Notes: generated by a model from the sequence alone, not told the origin. A stretch of DNA of 64,000 bases from Hyposmocoma kahamanoa (GCF_003589595.1 NW_020656077.1:8721357-8785356), one strand, 5' to 3'. Counted from the first letter of the stretch, positions 11,363-23,350 are shown. Translations and numbers: made by a program.

Positions 11363-11571
11363 TTAATAATAATAATAACGCACACACTCATAGCTCCGCA
11401 CTAGGGAAGCCCTGTATCGCGGTTGCCGTGGACACACACATAGACAACCACAAATTACACCCAAACTCACGAGAGAAATAAATGTAGGCCATACAAATAT
11501 TTCTCCCGGCGCGAGAATCGAACCCGGGATCTCTACGTGTTAGTCTATGTTAACCGTTCGGCCACGGAGGC
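11363..11571 (-). mobile_element. tRNA-derived SINE, GCCTCCGTGGCCGAACGG family
   Basis: On the minus strand it begins GCCTCCGTGGCCGAACGG (A-box-like), has a B box GGTTCGATTC, then a body with CACAAATT/AATTTGTG and a (TTA)n tail. Other copies: 16430-16643, 34792-35010, 44740-44960 and a 5'-truncated piece at 35540-35640. Confidence 0.8.
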
Positions 11572-11994
11572 TGTTAATATAGTTAATACGCTACTCAATC
11601 GCTCTACTGCCTCCTGATTGGTTAAAATATAAGCGATATTTGGCCAATCACGCACACTCCTATTCTGTCTCTTGGTTTTTATTTACAAATAAAAGTATAA
11701 CTCGTGTTTTACAAATAAACATCTTAACCGGAAACCTTTAATGGCCTACTCTCACAAGCAATATTTAAAATAAAGTCTATGGACTTAAGTGTTTTCCTGA
11801 ACGAATCGTAATTTTCAAACAAAAAAGCGTTTAAATTAAAAGTCTTTTTACAAGCACTCAAGTAAGCTACTATTTTTAAAAATGACAATGTTTTAACGTT
11901 TTAAAAATTTACAAGCCTGTTTTGTACATCTCTGAACAACAAGGGCATGATTTTCTAATAAAAGTTTCTTAATAAAATTTTCATTTCTATTATG

Positions 11995-12133
11995 ATTTTT
12001 ATTAATATAAAGATCGAACACATAGACAAATTTCTTCGACCCGGTGGAACGTAGCATGGTCGTGGCATACAAATATTTTTCCCGGCCCGCGAATCGAACC
12101 CTGGACCTTTGCGTGGCACGCAAATTACGCGAT
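11995..12133 (-). mobile_element. Chimeric SINE fragment
   Basis: Starts with the GATCGAACACATAGACAAAT tail of the 2935-3260 family and continues into a tRNA-like head with CGCGAATCGAACCCTGGA (B-box complement) of a different type. It appears to be two SINE pieces fused or nested. Confidence 0.45.
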
Positions 12134-12727
12134 TAATGCATCTCTGGAAGCATACCACACCTAGAGGTGCCGGCGATGATTTTATACCGATTTATCGGAT
12201 ATCGAAGTTATAACAGGTAAAAGAACTAATATTAATTGCTATTTCGGTAACTACTCTAGCAAACCATAAAGTTTTTAATATCTGGGTCTGTCATTTAAAA
12301 AAAATAAACAACTTCAAAAATACGTCACGACAATCGTGTGTGTTATTGTTTGGGCTGGTGATGTCGGTGTTTATTTATTGAAAACATACCGTAAGTTGCA
12401 TTTTTTAAGTTTACCCTGAATATAAATGTTTATAAATTATACTTTAAGGAGTAATTTCATGGTAAACATTAGAACCACTCAAACGGAATATTATCATATT
12501 TACCCAAGTACACCAAAAATTTCATTAGTGCTTTTTAAGTGCAGGATTTGCGGTGTATTACTGCATTTTATTTGAGATGTTTTTGTTGTAGTACGGAGGG
12601 TATTTATTTAGCAATGCAGAATAATAATTTTTATTTTTAAAAACTTGTATTTAAACTGAATTCTTTTCTAATTTGCGAAACCAAATAGCCGCCATTTGGC
12701 GGTAGGGTGAGCGCATCGCGTGAGCGG
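12134..12727. repeat. ~0.6-kb repeat, left copy (flanks FT2)
   Basis: Nearly the same sequence as 18428-19058, from an ACACCTAG landmark through TATCGGATATCGAAGT and AAGTGCAGGATTTGCGGTGT to GCATCGCGTGAGCGG. The right copy shows the possible full element with inverted ends; here the left end is lost into the SINE at 11995-12133. No coding capacity. Confidence 0.75.
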
Positions 12728-13439
12728 ATACGGAGGTAGTTCAAGGCAGTTCAATATGTCCCATAGTTCTTGGTTTCAAGTTTATGTCATTGATACGATA
12801 AGAAGAAGAAGCCATAAAACTACTTCCACGTGTCCGATCGACGTGAAACTTGAATCTTGTTATCCCGAACATTATAGGAGTTATCATTGCTATCCATTTC
12901 TGTATTCATCTTTATTTGTTTCCGGTACGGTCGGTCTAGAAACTCTGGAACTACGACACTGGTATTAAAAACACTTGCTCCAGTGAGCAGACATCAGTGT
13001 TGTCTATACTTTTTTTTTATTTTTTTTTTTATTTAAAGAAACATACAGCTTACATATTACATAAATGTTTTGTTTACCTATTAAATATTAAATTTAGCCA
13101 AATTTTGTTTCCAATGATAGATAATTCACAAAGTGAAGGCCGAAAGCACTTAATCTACTACACAATGACAAAATACTGTAAACAATGGCGTAACCAAATG
13201 ACAAAGCTCTAAACAAGTTTTAAAAAAAAATAGAGACAATTATTGCAGAAAAGAAATAATTACTTAATTTATTAACTAAAATCTACTTTTTTAACATTTG
13301 ACGAAAACATTTTAGTATACAGGTAAATATATCGATGTGGTGGTAACGATCATTATAAGATTTACATGCTCTGATAAGAAACCTATTCCCAGCGTAGTTA
13401 GTACTGCAAATAGGTACGAAAAACAATGTTGTGTTTTAC

Positions 13440-13760
13440 GTCACAATCCTCATCACCGCCCGTGGGAGGCGAAGGGTTATGTCGGACTCCTATCGACTAA
13501 AAGCTGACGGTGTTCCATCTTCTCACCATGTGCCGAAGGCACGGGGACACTTACGCATTCTTCCGCGACTCCGGCGGTGATTGGTTCGGCTGGGCGCCGA
13601 GCCCCATCTCGCTTTTCGGGGAGAGTTCTTTTCTCCCCGTCAGCAATCTTGAGTGGTAGACGCGGAACACATACCTCGCCATCTCGGGTCCACCAGTAAC
13701 GAGTGAGGACTCCCCTAAGTCTGCCGCTCATGGACCCTTGTCACGGGGCTTTCGTCTCCC
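13440..13760. repeat. GC-rich unassigned segment, probably repeat-derived
   Basis: The base composition differs sharply from its neighbours, and it ends at the tail of a LINE fragment. The minus strand has an 84-codon open frame (13477-13731) without a motif I recognise. It may be UTR or ORF1 sequence of a retroelement, but I cannot show that. Confidence 0.3.
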
Positions 13761-13761
13761 G

Positions 13762-14165
13762 TTACAAATCAAATCAAATCAAATCGTTTATTTGCATAAA
13801 ACATGGTGGTCATGATAACACAGTAATATACATATAAGTTCAAGCATGTTTCGCCCGAAGATAATTTAGGCATGTAAAATAAATGAAAAATAGGTCATCA
13901 CATGGTTACATTTACATTAAGTTACATATAATTAATTTAAATTCTTTTACATAAAAATTATTGTAGAAATTCCCTAATACTATAATATACTTTATTCTTT
14001 AACAATTCATATAATTTAGTCTTAAATAATGTAATGGGCAAGTGTTTAATGTCATTTGGTAATCTATTGTAAATTCTGATACACATACACAAACAATTTT
14101 GATTATTTTTTCTACCTTAGGTACGTCAAAAAAAATTAGTCTATTGGGATTTCTATAATTTCGAT
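13762..14165 (-). mobile_element. LINE 3' end with (AAATC)n tail
   Basis: The tail CAAATCAAATCAAATCAAAT sits at 13766-13785. On the minus strand around 13990-14100 the frame reads Arg-Ile-Tyr-Asn-Arg-Leu-Pro-Asn-Asp-Ile-Lys, the C-terminal motif of jockey/CR1-like reverse transcriptases. The same motif appears as Arg-Leu-Tyr-Asn-Arg-Val-Pro at 55675. Confidence 0.65.
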
Positions 14166-14277
14166 GGTTCACGTCAATACTCTTAATTACTAATTACCCA
14201 CCTATGTCGGCAGTTGGAGAGCCATAGCTCTGCTTCTGCGACCCACTCTCAGAGCAATCCTCAACGAGTTTCTGGCT

Positions 14278-14720
14278 CAGGGGGTCTACTCTCGATCTTT
14301 GTCCGAAACAATTACTGGAATAAGTAATACTAAATAGTCGACCTAATTAAATACAACGTCAAGGGTAAAGCTTCATTCGCATTTCGCGTCTTTTAAGTCT
14401 TTTTTGACAGTTAGTACGTTTGCATACTACGTCGGATTCGTATCAATTCTGAATCCGAGAAAAGACGGTCCGAAATGTCACAGGAGTCCGAAGTGTCATT
14501 TTATGTCTAGGTATACAAGCGATATTCGTATTTTTTCGGATTCGGAACGGACTTAGTGCATAAGCGACACCCGAAGTGGGTCCGAGTTTTTTAGATTTGT
14601 ATAGTCTAAGATTCGGAACAAATACGAATCGGATGCAATGCGCAAGCGCGCTAATTGTTTCGTCGGATATCGGACAGCGAACAAGAGTACAGGGCCAAAT
14701 CTGGGTTGCCGATATGTTTG
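14278..14720. mobile_element. MITE fragments (GGGGGTCTACTCTCGAT family and a relative)
   Basis: 14279-14402 is the left part of the family whose fuller copy lies at 43714-44135. 14425-14720 is a second repeat made of GGATTCG/CGAATCC-rich segments, related to 17935-18115 and 63780-63895. No coding capacity. Confidence 0.5.
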
Positions 14721-14730
14721 CCGACAAGTG

Positions 14731-15225
14731 ACGTATCCTCGCAAAGTCCTTATGTCGCTTTGTAAATTTAACATAAGTGTTCGATTGTAGTTTTTGTAAA
14801 GTGGTCTGTATTTATCTCCATCCTTTCCTTTGTTTAGTTTTTAAGTCTTATTTTTTATCTTGTATGTTATAGGTATTTAAATTTTACTTTATCTTTAAGT
14901 TTAAGTCTTTTGGACGCTTTGACTTACGCTGTCCACAAGAATGTTTTCTTTATAGATAAATAAACAAAACTAATTAATTCATTTAGAATCCGAAACAGCC
15001 AGATTCTGACAAGATTTCTAGATTCTCTCATGCATCGAATGAAATTCAACCAATTGTATTGGATAGATTTGCATTTATACACATATTACACATATTTATT
15101 CAAGAATGTTATTATAGCCTCTTTCAATTGCTTACACTAAGCGGCACTATCAGCATAAAGGGAAAATTACTTGAAGAGCCGTCGTTGTGCTAACGGCACT
15201 TGTATTTCTAATAATAAATTCAATT
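14731..15225. other. Upstream region of FT2
   Basis: No gene. 14830-14960 looks like a repeat 3' UTR. No TATA/initiator pair was recognised before the FT2 start. Confidence 0.35.
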
Positions 15226-16103
15226 ATGATTAATGCAACAGAAAACCACAAATACAATTACACAATAATAATAAAGGTCATAGTTATAGTAATAAGTGTT
15301 TCTCACGTAATTGGATTTGCAGATAAGATGGACGATGTCATTTACATACTTATGTGGCAGCCTGTAGAAGTTAAGCCGATGCCATTTCAAGTAATGCAAC
15401 TAGGGCGTGCAGCTTTTATTATAAGAAATTGCACGTTTCTTAATTGTTATGTGACCGACGACCGTTCCTTTTTCAGTGATATATTAGATTTCGACGTTAT
15501 ATTATTTAACATATTATTCATAAAAAATAACATGGATGTACCGCATAAACGGTCGGAAAATCAGAAATATGTATTAGCAGCTTTTGAACCATCAGGGTTA
15601 ATCCAGGTGCCTGCAAAATTTAATAAGTTTTTCAACTTAACTTGGACGTATAAACTCGATTCTGATGTTGTTTTTCCGTATATAGTTGTAAAAAACGAAC
15701 GCAATGAGAAAATTGGACCTAAAACTGACATGCACTGGATGGATATCGGAGATATGAATGAAACTAGTGAGTATATAAAAAACAAATTGCATAAAAAGCG
15801 TGTAGCAGCTGCATGGTTTGTGACGAACTGTTTTGCACCTAATGCACGTCTAGCAGTCGTAAGAGAATTACAAAAAGAACTTTCTAATTATGGTCAATAC
15901 GTAGATGTTTATGGTGAATGCGGTGACGGTGAAAAATACTGTCCTCGTAAAAGCGAGGAGTGTGATGCTTTAATAGAATCCACTTACTATTTTTATTTGG
16001 CGTTTGAAAATTCTTTCTGCGAAGATTACGTCAGTGAAAAGATATTGACTGGTTTAGAACATTTTGCAGTGCCAGTTGTTTTCGGAGCCGCGAATTACAC
16101 GAG
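15226..16103 (+). CDS. FT2 exon 1: GT10 fucosyltransferase-like
   Basis: Joined to 16784-17159; 417 residues, the longest of the seven under the chosen starts. Start is the first in-frame ATG (Met-Ile-Asn-Ala-Thr); upstream in-frame sequence lacks ATG. The N-terminal tail has two potential N-glycosylation sequons before an Ile/Val-rich segment (residues 13-32), with only a few residues between it and the first catalytic strand. Glu121 is the predicted base, and the donor-site signature is FENSFCEDYVSEK. Asn-X-Ser/Thr sequons recur at the conserved Asn-Cys-Thr, Asn-Leu-Thr, Asn-Glu-Thr and Asn-Tyr-Thr sites. The donor is GAG/GTATGT. Codon third positions are markedly AT-rich compared with FT1. 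Closest to FT3 by eye (VTDD, ILDFDVILF). High confidence in family, none in acceptor specificity. Confidence 0.93.
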
Positions 16104-16137
16104 GTATGTGTTTCTTCTACAATAAAAAAGTTTAATA

Positions 16138-16345
16138 CATAAACATAAATATTAGACAACACCACTGACGTTCTGATCCCAAAGAAAACAACAAAAGCAC
16201 TTGTGTTATAGCAATCGGAAACAACGACGATGCCAGAACAGCCTGATCTGAGACAATATAGAAAAGTTGGTTTTTCAACTTTGATCCGGTTGAGGGTCCA
16301 ACCCGGGGCCTCAAAGATGGCAACACCATAAAAATCTATGTGCAA
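16138..16345 (-). mobile_element. SINE-like repeat in FT2 intron (family with 60170-60375)
   Basis: Shares ATAAATATTAGACAACA, GATCCCAAAG and GTTTTTCAA then GATCC/GACCC with 60170-60375; a partial copy lies at 46280-46350. The minus strand contains a degenerate B-box-like GGTTGGACCC. Of tRNA-derived type by appearance. Confidence 0.5.
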
Positions 16346-16429
16346 GCCACTCGAACACGGATGACGTCAATATAATTATACATTATCGAGTTCTTACGTC
16401 TTCGCGATTAGAAGTATTATAGTCAAGTA

Positions 16430-16643
16430 TTATAATAATAATAACGCACACACTCAACATAGCCCCGCACTAGGGAGACCCTGAGTCGCGAGTGCCATGG
16501 ACACACACACAGACAACCACAAATTACACCCAAACTCACGGGAGAAATAAATGTAGGCCATACAAATATTTCTCCCGGCCCGGGAATCGAACTTGGGGCC
16601 TATGCGTGGTAGTCCGGCATGGTAACCGTTCGGCCACGGAGGC
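16430..16643 (-). mobile_element. tRNA-derived SINE in FT2 intron
   Basis: Same family as 11363-11571; the minus strand starts GCCTCCGTGGCCGAACGG and ends with a (TTA)n tail. It lies 140 bp before FT2 exon 2 and, with the preceding repeat, makes up more than half of this 680-bp intron. Confidence 0.8.
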
Positions 16644-16783
16644 AGTAGACTTTACTACAATCGAATGAATTTTCACATTGAGACTCCGAAAGTAGAGTAA
16701 ATATAATACATACAAAGAAATTTTTTCGCGATGACCACAACGAAAACCCAGGCTGTGTCGTTAATTTAAATATTTGCCCTCAG

Positions 16784-17159
16784 ATTCATGCCTGACGGAA
16801 TATACCTAGATGCACGTGCGTTAGGCCCGGCTAAACTAGCGAGAGAAATGGTAAATATCATATACAACAAAAAAAGATACTATGACTTCTTTAAATGGCA
16901 TGGACATTATAGTTTTCATTACACTGGTGAAGACGATTACCACAATGAAATCTGTGGACTTTGTGATTTGCTCAATAACAAGTCGGTGATGGATGCAAAA
17001 ACCGTACGTCGTACAAATTTGTGGTGGAACGAGTGGTACGACGGCATTCCAGACCCAACTGGGGGTAATTTGGAACTTTTGTTAGATGAAGAGAAGCCCA
17101 AGTCAGCAGGTGTAGCCGGCCTTGTATCAGACGTATATAAATACGTTTTTGATGCTTGA
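16784..17159 (+). CDS. FT2 exon 2: C-terminal part of GT10 enzyme
   Basis: Acceptor TTTGCCCTCAG/ATTCATG; the split codon AG/A gives Arg. Encodes residues 293-417 with CGLC at 350-353. The segment after Asn-Glu-Trp-Tyr (Pro-Asp-Pro-Thr-Gly-Gly) and the ending Ser-Asp-Val-Tyr-Lys-Tyr are shared with FT3 alone, the best sign that FT2 and FT3 are sister copies. TGA stop at 17157. Confidence 0.93.
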
Positions 17160-17500
17160 GTATTTATTTGAAGATTCCTCAACATTATTGTTACGTAACA
17201 TAGGAACACTGAAACTCGGTGCTCATCGACCTCGCAACGAGAAATCCGCGAGTAACCGGGCCCCGATTTTACGAACACCTACCCACAAGTCGAAAAAGTG
17301 TTACAAATACAAATGACGAATTCTTTGTTCCCGACTGAAAGACCTTTTATAATGAATTCTACAGCGTAGAGGAATTTCTTTCAAAGAAATTATATTTTAA
17401 TTTTGGACGTTTGTGTTTTGAAAACATTTAAGTTTTATTTGTACTTTTATAGTTCATATATTTCTTTATTTTTCTTTTAATTATTTTATTGTATTTTAAC

Positions 17501-17786
17501 CATTGACTTACAATTATATGGACGTCGGGTCCGCGCTGAAAAGTGTCCGAACTTATAGGTCGTTAAAATCGTATACAGAGCGTCATTCACGCTCTAGTCT
17601 TCGTTTGTTCGACTGACAGCGAAGCAAGCAAAATTAGACAGTACTGCGATGACATTACAATTTAAATTCAACGTTTTAGCCTTTTCATATTCCTTGACAT
17701 GTCACTACGTTTAAATAGGTTGACTTGGGACATTTTTTTCGTGCTTTTTATATTAGACCCGTCGTCCATTTATTTGCAAGTCAATG
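17501..17786 (+). mobile_element. hAT-like MITE-1, copy A (long form)
   Basis: 286 bp with inverted ends CATTGACTTACAATTATATGG / ...CAAGTCAATG, flanked by a perfect 8-bp duplication ATTTTAAC (17493-17500, 17787-17794). 8-bp duplications are typical of hAT transposons. It lies 341 bp downstream of the FT2 stop. Confidence 0.9.
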
Positions 17787-17934
17787 ATTTTAACTATAAA
17801 ATTATTCTTTACGTCAATGACGATCATGTTATCCCTTGACAATATATTTCGAATTGTAATATTATGAAATTGATAATATGAAATAAATTGTTCTATTCTA
17901 TTGACTTAGCACGTTTTCGCTCTACATTCGTTTC

Positions 17935-18312
17935 GTATCCGTTCCGAATCCGAGACTATAAAGATCTAGAAAAGTCAGACCCAATTGGGATGTTGCTTGT
18001 GCACTAAGTCCGTTCCAAATCCGCGGAAATACGAATGTCGCTTGTACACCTAGAGACAAAATGACACTTCAGACGCCTGTGACATTTCGGACCGTCATTT
18101 CTCGGATTCGGAACTGGGGGTCTACTGTCGATCTCCGTCCAACATCCGTCCGAAACAATTACCGCTAAATAAGCAATACTTGGCCAAATGAAAAGACGCG
18201 TGATGCGAATGAAGCTTCATACTGGATACTTGTCTTTTAATTTTGTCGAATATTACTTATTTGACAGAAATTGTTTCGGACGGATGTCGGACGGAGATCG
18301 AGAGAAGCCCTC
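17935..18312. mobile_element. Two adjacent MITE-type repeats
   Basis: 17935-18115 belongs to the GGATTCG-rich repeat seen at 14425-14720. 18116-18312 is a copy of the MITE-3 family with ends GGGGGTCTACTGTCGAT and the reverse complement of GGG(C)TTCTCTCGATCTCCG, and inner TTACTTATTTGACAGAAATT. Confidence 0.6.
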
Positions 18313-18373
18313 CTGATACGAATTGGACGTAGTGCGCAAGCGCTCTTAGTTCTTAGTTAATGTATTTTTTCTA

Positions 18374-19058
18374 CCCGCTCACGCGATACATGCAGCCGTG
18401 GACGCATGCGGCCACAGAGCGTTGTGCGATTCATGCGTCTCTGAAAGCACACCACACCTAGTGCCGGTGACGATTTTATACCAATTTATCGGATATCGAA
18501 GTAATAACAGGTAAAAGAACTAATATTAATTGCTACTACAAACTACTCTAGCCAACCATAAAATTTTTAATGCCTGGGTCTGTCATTTAAAAAAATTAAC
18601 AACTTCAAAAATACGTCACGACAATCGTGTGGGTGTTATTGTTTGGGCTGGTGATTTCGGTGCTTATTTATTGAAAACATACCGTAAGTAGCGTTTTTTA
18701 AGTTTACCCTGAATATAAATGTTTATAAACTATACTTTAAGGAGTAATTTCATGGTAAACGTTGAACCACTCAAACGGAATATTATCATATTTATCCAAG
18801 TACACCAAAAATTTCATTAGTGCTTTTTAAGTGCAGGATTTGCGGTGTATTATTTATTGCATTATATTTGAGATGTTTTTGTTGGTAGTACGGGGGGTAT
18901 TTATTTAGCAATGCTGAATAATAATTTTTATTTATAAAAACTTGTATTTAAACTGAATGCCTTTCTAATTTGCGAAACCAGATAGCCGCCATTTTGCGGT
19001 AGGTTTTGTTCTATCCTTTAAGGGCCGTGTAGGCGGGCGCAGCGCATCGCGTGAGCGG
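18374..19058. mobile_element. ~0.68-kb element, right copy of the FT2-flanking repeat
   Basis: Ends are imperfect inverted repeats containing CCGCTCACGCGAT (18375-18387) and ATCGCGTGAGCGG (near 19046-19058). The interior matches 12134-12727 almost throughout. No open frame. The inverted ends suggest a non-autonomous DNA transposon rather than a duplicated intergenic segment. Confidence 0.65.
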
Positions 19059-20130
19059 CTACTCCTGTAACTTAATCTGTCAATTATATGTTCATAAACC
19101 ATATCTTAAAAACCTCTTTTTAGTTCTGACCTAAAATTCTATTGTCCAAAATTTCAGTGTAGTTCTATAAACGGAACCATAATTATTTTTATTATTATTA
19201 AGGAATAACAACAGCCAACTTAAATATATCTTACAACGAACAATATTTGTCTCAAATAACTAAGGCCAATATAGTTATTATTTAAATTAAAGTTGACGAT
19301 AACTTATTTCTCGTATAACTAATAGTATATTATATAATGTATAATCGATAAGATATATTTATATATTTTATCTACACATATATCATCTCTCAACTCTCTA
19401 GAATGTGTTCAAAAACCGCAAATTACGACCAGCATAAAGGTAAACTGTTTTGTTAGAAAAATTTCTTATCTGTGAAAATGTTATTATTGCTTCATAATAA
19501 CATCGAATTCGATGTTATCATTACATTAAAATTTCGAACATCTCTGAAAAACAAGACACTTTCATTTGACCTCAATTGTAATATCAGTCGAGATGAAGTT
19601 ATATTCGAAATGAAATGTCAATGACAAACAATTTTGAGAATTTCGCTAATATCAAACAATATTACAGTTTGGCCGATTCTAGTTTGTCTATGAATTAAAA
19701 ATAAAAACTACGGTTGTGTGACATGCGTGAGAAACGTTTTTATTTGTCGCCATTTCGCCAGTCGTAACATGCGGCTCCTGAACACATCACAGAGAGGTTA
19801 TAATATATGTATGTGTACATAAAGCAGTGTGTGTAACTGTACATAATTAGGCATTAAAGCACTCGTGAGATGTTTTTATGAATATAAACCCTGACTTTTA
19901 TTTTAATGTCTTTCATTATGTAACAGTCACACAAACTACTATAGTATTATTGTTCTGTACACAGAACTATAATGAGTTTTTAATTAATTAAAATGTCAAA
20001 TAGGTCGCTAGTCAACTGCCTCCTGATTGGTCTGGTCATAATTTATAATTTATTTTATTCCACACGCAAAATAGGCGCCTTGACGCCGAGTTGCGGTCAC
20101 CAGCCCGTTACACCAAGTACCAAGTACCAA
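19059..20130. other. Intergenic, nothing assigned
   Basis: Very AT-rich. No coding frame, recognisable repeat head or RNA gene is seen. Confidence 0.4.
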
Positions 20131-20770
20131 GTAATTTATAATTTGGCCAATTCTATTCTCTCTTTAGTTTTTTTGCAAAAACGAGCGATTCGTTCTGTGT
20201 ACCGTCTAGGCTCTCGGGTTTCTCTCAGAGAAAAGTTTAAGGAGACTGGTATCATGACTGTGGCATCACAGTACATTTACTCAAATATTTTATATGCTTG
20301 TAAAAATATACATAATTTCAATAAGAAAGAAGATATCCATAATATTAACCTTAGAGCTACGTCCAAACTCATGGTATCACGATTTCGTTTAACCAAGGTA
20401 AACAACTCTTTTATGGGGAACTGTATACGTTTTTACAATAAGATTCCGGAGCATATATTAAGTTTATCAATTCCTAAGTTTAAAAACTACATTAAAAATG
20501 TTTTGATCGAAAAATCATATTACAAAATTGAAGACTACGTGTTAGATAAAGATGTATGGAAAGACGATACGGCTCCAGAATCCACACAAATTTGATTCAA
20601 AGTGTATTCCATAGCATTTAAGTTTCTTTGAAAAGAGCAATCCCTAGAGTTTCTTGCTCGTTCTTCTCAGGGAGGTCAGCGTAGTGAACGAGCAGTAGCT
20701 TAAATGTGACGATTTCAAGTGTAAATTTATTTTACCTATGAAATAAATAATCTTTGACTTTGACTTTTGT
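20131..20770 (+). mobile_element. Jockey/CR1-like LINE, C-terminal end and 3' UTR
   Basis: From about 20150 the frame reads Leu-Gln-Lys-Arg-Ala-Ile-Arg-Ser-Val-Tyr, then Phe-Lys-Glu-Thr-Gly-Ile-Met-Thr-Val-Ala-Ser-Gln-Tyr-Ile, then Arg-Phe-Tyr-Asn-Lys-Ile-Pro, ending at TGA 20593. This is the C terminus of reverse transcriptase proteins of this clade. The 3' UTR ends in an imperfect (TTTGAC)n tail at about 20750-20770. The element is 5'-truncated, joined upstream to unrelated sequence. The best preserved of three related fragments (others 22121-22700 and 40599-41095, minus). Confidence 0.8.
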
Positions 20771-21054
20771 TTTGTTTGAATTTGTTGTATTGTTAACATA
20801 ATCTCCGTATAGAGTACCAAAAAAACCGCCCTCAATTGTTTGTGGAATTACATTTAATTACCAGGTTTTGTTGAAATCGTTACCGGAAAGTACGCGAAAT
20901 CAGATGCATCCCCTCATCATCCAGATCATCCCTAGTTAGCCACGCTCAGAGGTGGAATATTTTCTTCAACTTTAAATGGTACCACTGCTGAAGTACCTTC
21001 ATGCCAACAATAAAAGAACCATCAAAATCGGTTCACAAATGCGTAACATGCATA

Positions 21055-21281
21055 CATTGACTTACAAATAAATGGACGATGGGTCTAATACAAAAACCAC
21101 GAAAAAAATGTCCCAAGTCAACCTATTCGAAATTTAAATTGTTATGTCATCGCAGTATCGCGCTGTCAGTAGAACAAATGAAGACTAAAGCGGAGTGTCG
21201 CGCTCTGTATACGATTTTAGCGCCTTAAAGTGCGGACACTTTTTAGCGCGGACCCGACGTCCATATAATTGTAAGTCAATG
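21055..21281 (-). mobile_element. hAT-like MITE-1, copy B (short form)
   Basis: 227 bp, opposite orientation to copy A, with a perfect 8-bp duplication CATGCATA (21047-21054, 21282-21289). It lacks the ~60-bp inner segment of the long form. Confidence 0.9.
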
Positions 21282-22120
21282 CATGCATATAAAAAAACAC
21301 AGTCAAATTAAGAACCTCCTTTTTTGAATTCGGTTAAAAATATACATTTTTTACTCGTAGAAAATATATTCTATGCAATCATTACATATACCTAATTAGG
21401 TCTTAAAATTCTTACCTATCGCTTAGGCCACGCCGCAAGACACGGTGCTCGACCTTACGAAACTTTATTATGCAACGATTGCATAAAATTCTATCGCTTA
21501 TGGATTTTAAACTTATATATTATTCTTTTATAAGTCAAAATCACAAGACAGATTCTCCAATGAATAAAAGTTTCGACAAGAAAAGATCGGACTTCAAGTC
21601 GTAAATCGCGATAATTTTTATCCGATAGAAGAAACTCTTTCAAATGCCATTTCAAAAATCTAAAAATACCCCGGAGGTTGATTGAGATATCTTGATTTCC
21701 AACGAAAATAAATTTAATATAGAAGTAAAATACACAGTGAATTCAGCAGCTTTTCAAGAAGCTATTGACGCAGTTCCCCGTGTGGGACGGCACCACCACA
21801 GTCGCGGTAAAGTCGAGCGTGAAGATCTATAATAAAAATGGAAATAAATTAATTTGCTACTCCGCGCACTCAGTGAAGGTAAAATCGTGCAAAATAGCTA
21901 CGTTTCTGGTGAATAATTTCTTCGTGCAGTTTTTTTTAACGAAAAAAAGATTGCTAGATTTCTCTTTTCAAGTAAACTTATTTGCTATGGAACACACTTT
22001 GAATCATAATTGTGTGGAATCTGGACTCATGCTGTCTTTCCATACATCTTTATCTAACAATATACTCTTCAATTTTGTAATGACTTTTCAATTAAAATAC
22101 TTTTAATGTAAGCTTTAAAC

Positions 22121-22700
22121 TTAGGAAATGACAATCGTAATATACACTCTGGAAAACTTATTGTAAAAACGTATACAGTTCTCCAGACAAGAATAATTTA
22201 CCTTAGTTAAGCAAAATCGTGGTACAGTTGAGTTTGGACTTAGTTCTAAGGTTAATATTATGGATATCTTCTTTCTTATTGAAATTATGTATATTGTTAC
22301 GGGCATATAAAATATTTGAGTAAATGGACTGTGGTGCCACAGTCATGATACGTCAGTCTCCTTAAACTAAACAGTACACAGAACGAATCGCTCGTTTTTG
22401 CAACACAAATATGGTTTGTACATCTGCCGCTTTACCCCACTTCAGAATCCCGTAGGACATATAGGTGCTATGGAAGTAACTAAAGTAAACTAGTCTAGCA
22501 GTAGCAATATCGGTGAGCTAACGTATTCTACGGACTGCGTCTGCAGCAGAGCTTAATCTGCTGGCTAAGGAAGATATGTGTGGAAATCATTGAAGTTTAC
22601 CACAGACCACATAAAGTTTACTATCTAAGGTCACTCCCAAAAAGATAGCTTTATTAATAAGGTCTAACTTTTTTCCATTATCACAAATCCTGACTCGCTT
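22121..22700 (-). mobile_element. LINE reverse transcriptase remnant
   Basis: The minus strand shows, with frame breaks, Val-Tyr-Phe-Ser-Tyr-Phe-His-Ser then Met-Ser-Tyr-Gly-Ile-Leu-Lys-Trp-Gly, Ala-Ala-Asp, and Leu-Gln-Lys-Arg-Ala-Ile-Arg, matching the order in the 40599-41095 fragment. The Arg-Phe-Tyr-Asn-Lys motif appears near 22160. A pseudogene-like remnant of the same family as 20131-20770, and not functional. Confidence 0.7.
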
Positions 22701-23199
22701 AGAAAAATAGAACGCATACTTCCCTATATGGTGGACGGTAGATATTTATACCATTGTACGCGGATAGGCTCCAAAGCAAAGAATTAAATATGAGAAGATC
22801 TGAATTTAGAAAATATAAAAGAATGATCGACGGCCTGCAAAAACTATAATACCTATATGGAGGGAATGTTTGTGCACTCTTATGCGGTACACTCTGGTCA
22901 ATTTCTGCCGGAAGTAAACAATGTTCGAAATTCAAATAAACAAGATGGCCGCCATACATATTTCAAAGTCTTCTGTCACTGAAACTATTAGAGATAGGGA
23001 CGATATACTCGAAGGAATATCATAGAGGGTTAACAGTGGTCAACTGTCGTGTGAAAATAAATCAAGATGGCGAATTCAAAATGGCGGCCGAAGAATAACT
23101 TGCTTCCATCCGGCTGAAAATTGACATGCGGAGGTCTTTAGGAGTCTTAATCATAATTTGTGATATAATGGAGTAATACGGAGTATATAACCAGAAATA

Positions 23200-23350
23200 G
23201 AGACGAAATAAGGGCGATTGCATCGATGCAAACGCGTGAATGCATCGAAACAAACGCGCGATTGCATCGATGCATACGCCTATAAATCCCAAGTGTAGCA
23301 ACGCAATGGCGCGTTTGTATCGATGCAGTCGCGCGCTAGCATCGCTTCCA
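23200..23350. repeat. Palindrome-rich repeat (GCATCGATGC units)
   Basis: GCATCGATGC or variants recur at least four times within 130 bp, interleaved with CAAACGCG and CGCGCG-type steps in both orientations. It probably is the inner part of an inverted-repeat DNA element; the outer ends could not be placed with certainty. Confidence 0.45.

Noticed and set aside
12720..12968. 82-codon plus-strand frame
   Set aside because: Starts inside the end of the FT2-flanking repeat and shows no domain.
13477..13731. 84-codon minus-strand open frame in GC-rich DNA
   Set aside because: Open because of base composition; it abuts a LINE tail and has no recognisable domain. Kept only as an unassigned repeat-like segment.
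20131..20595. Host gene of about 150-200 codons
   Set aside because: Same LINE C-terminal motifs and a tandem-repeat tail downstream; the upstream part is unrelated sequence read in frame by chance.
23200..23350. CRISPR-like array
   Set aside because: The repeated GCATCGATGC units are in both orientations, with no fixed spacer length, and the genome is animal; more likely part of an inverted-repeat element.
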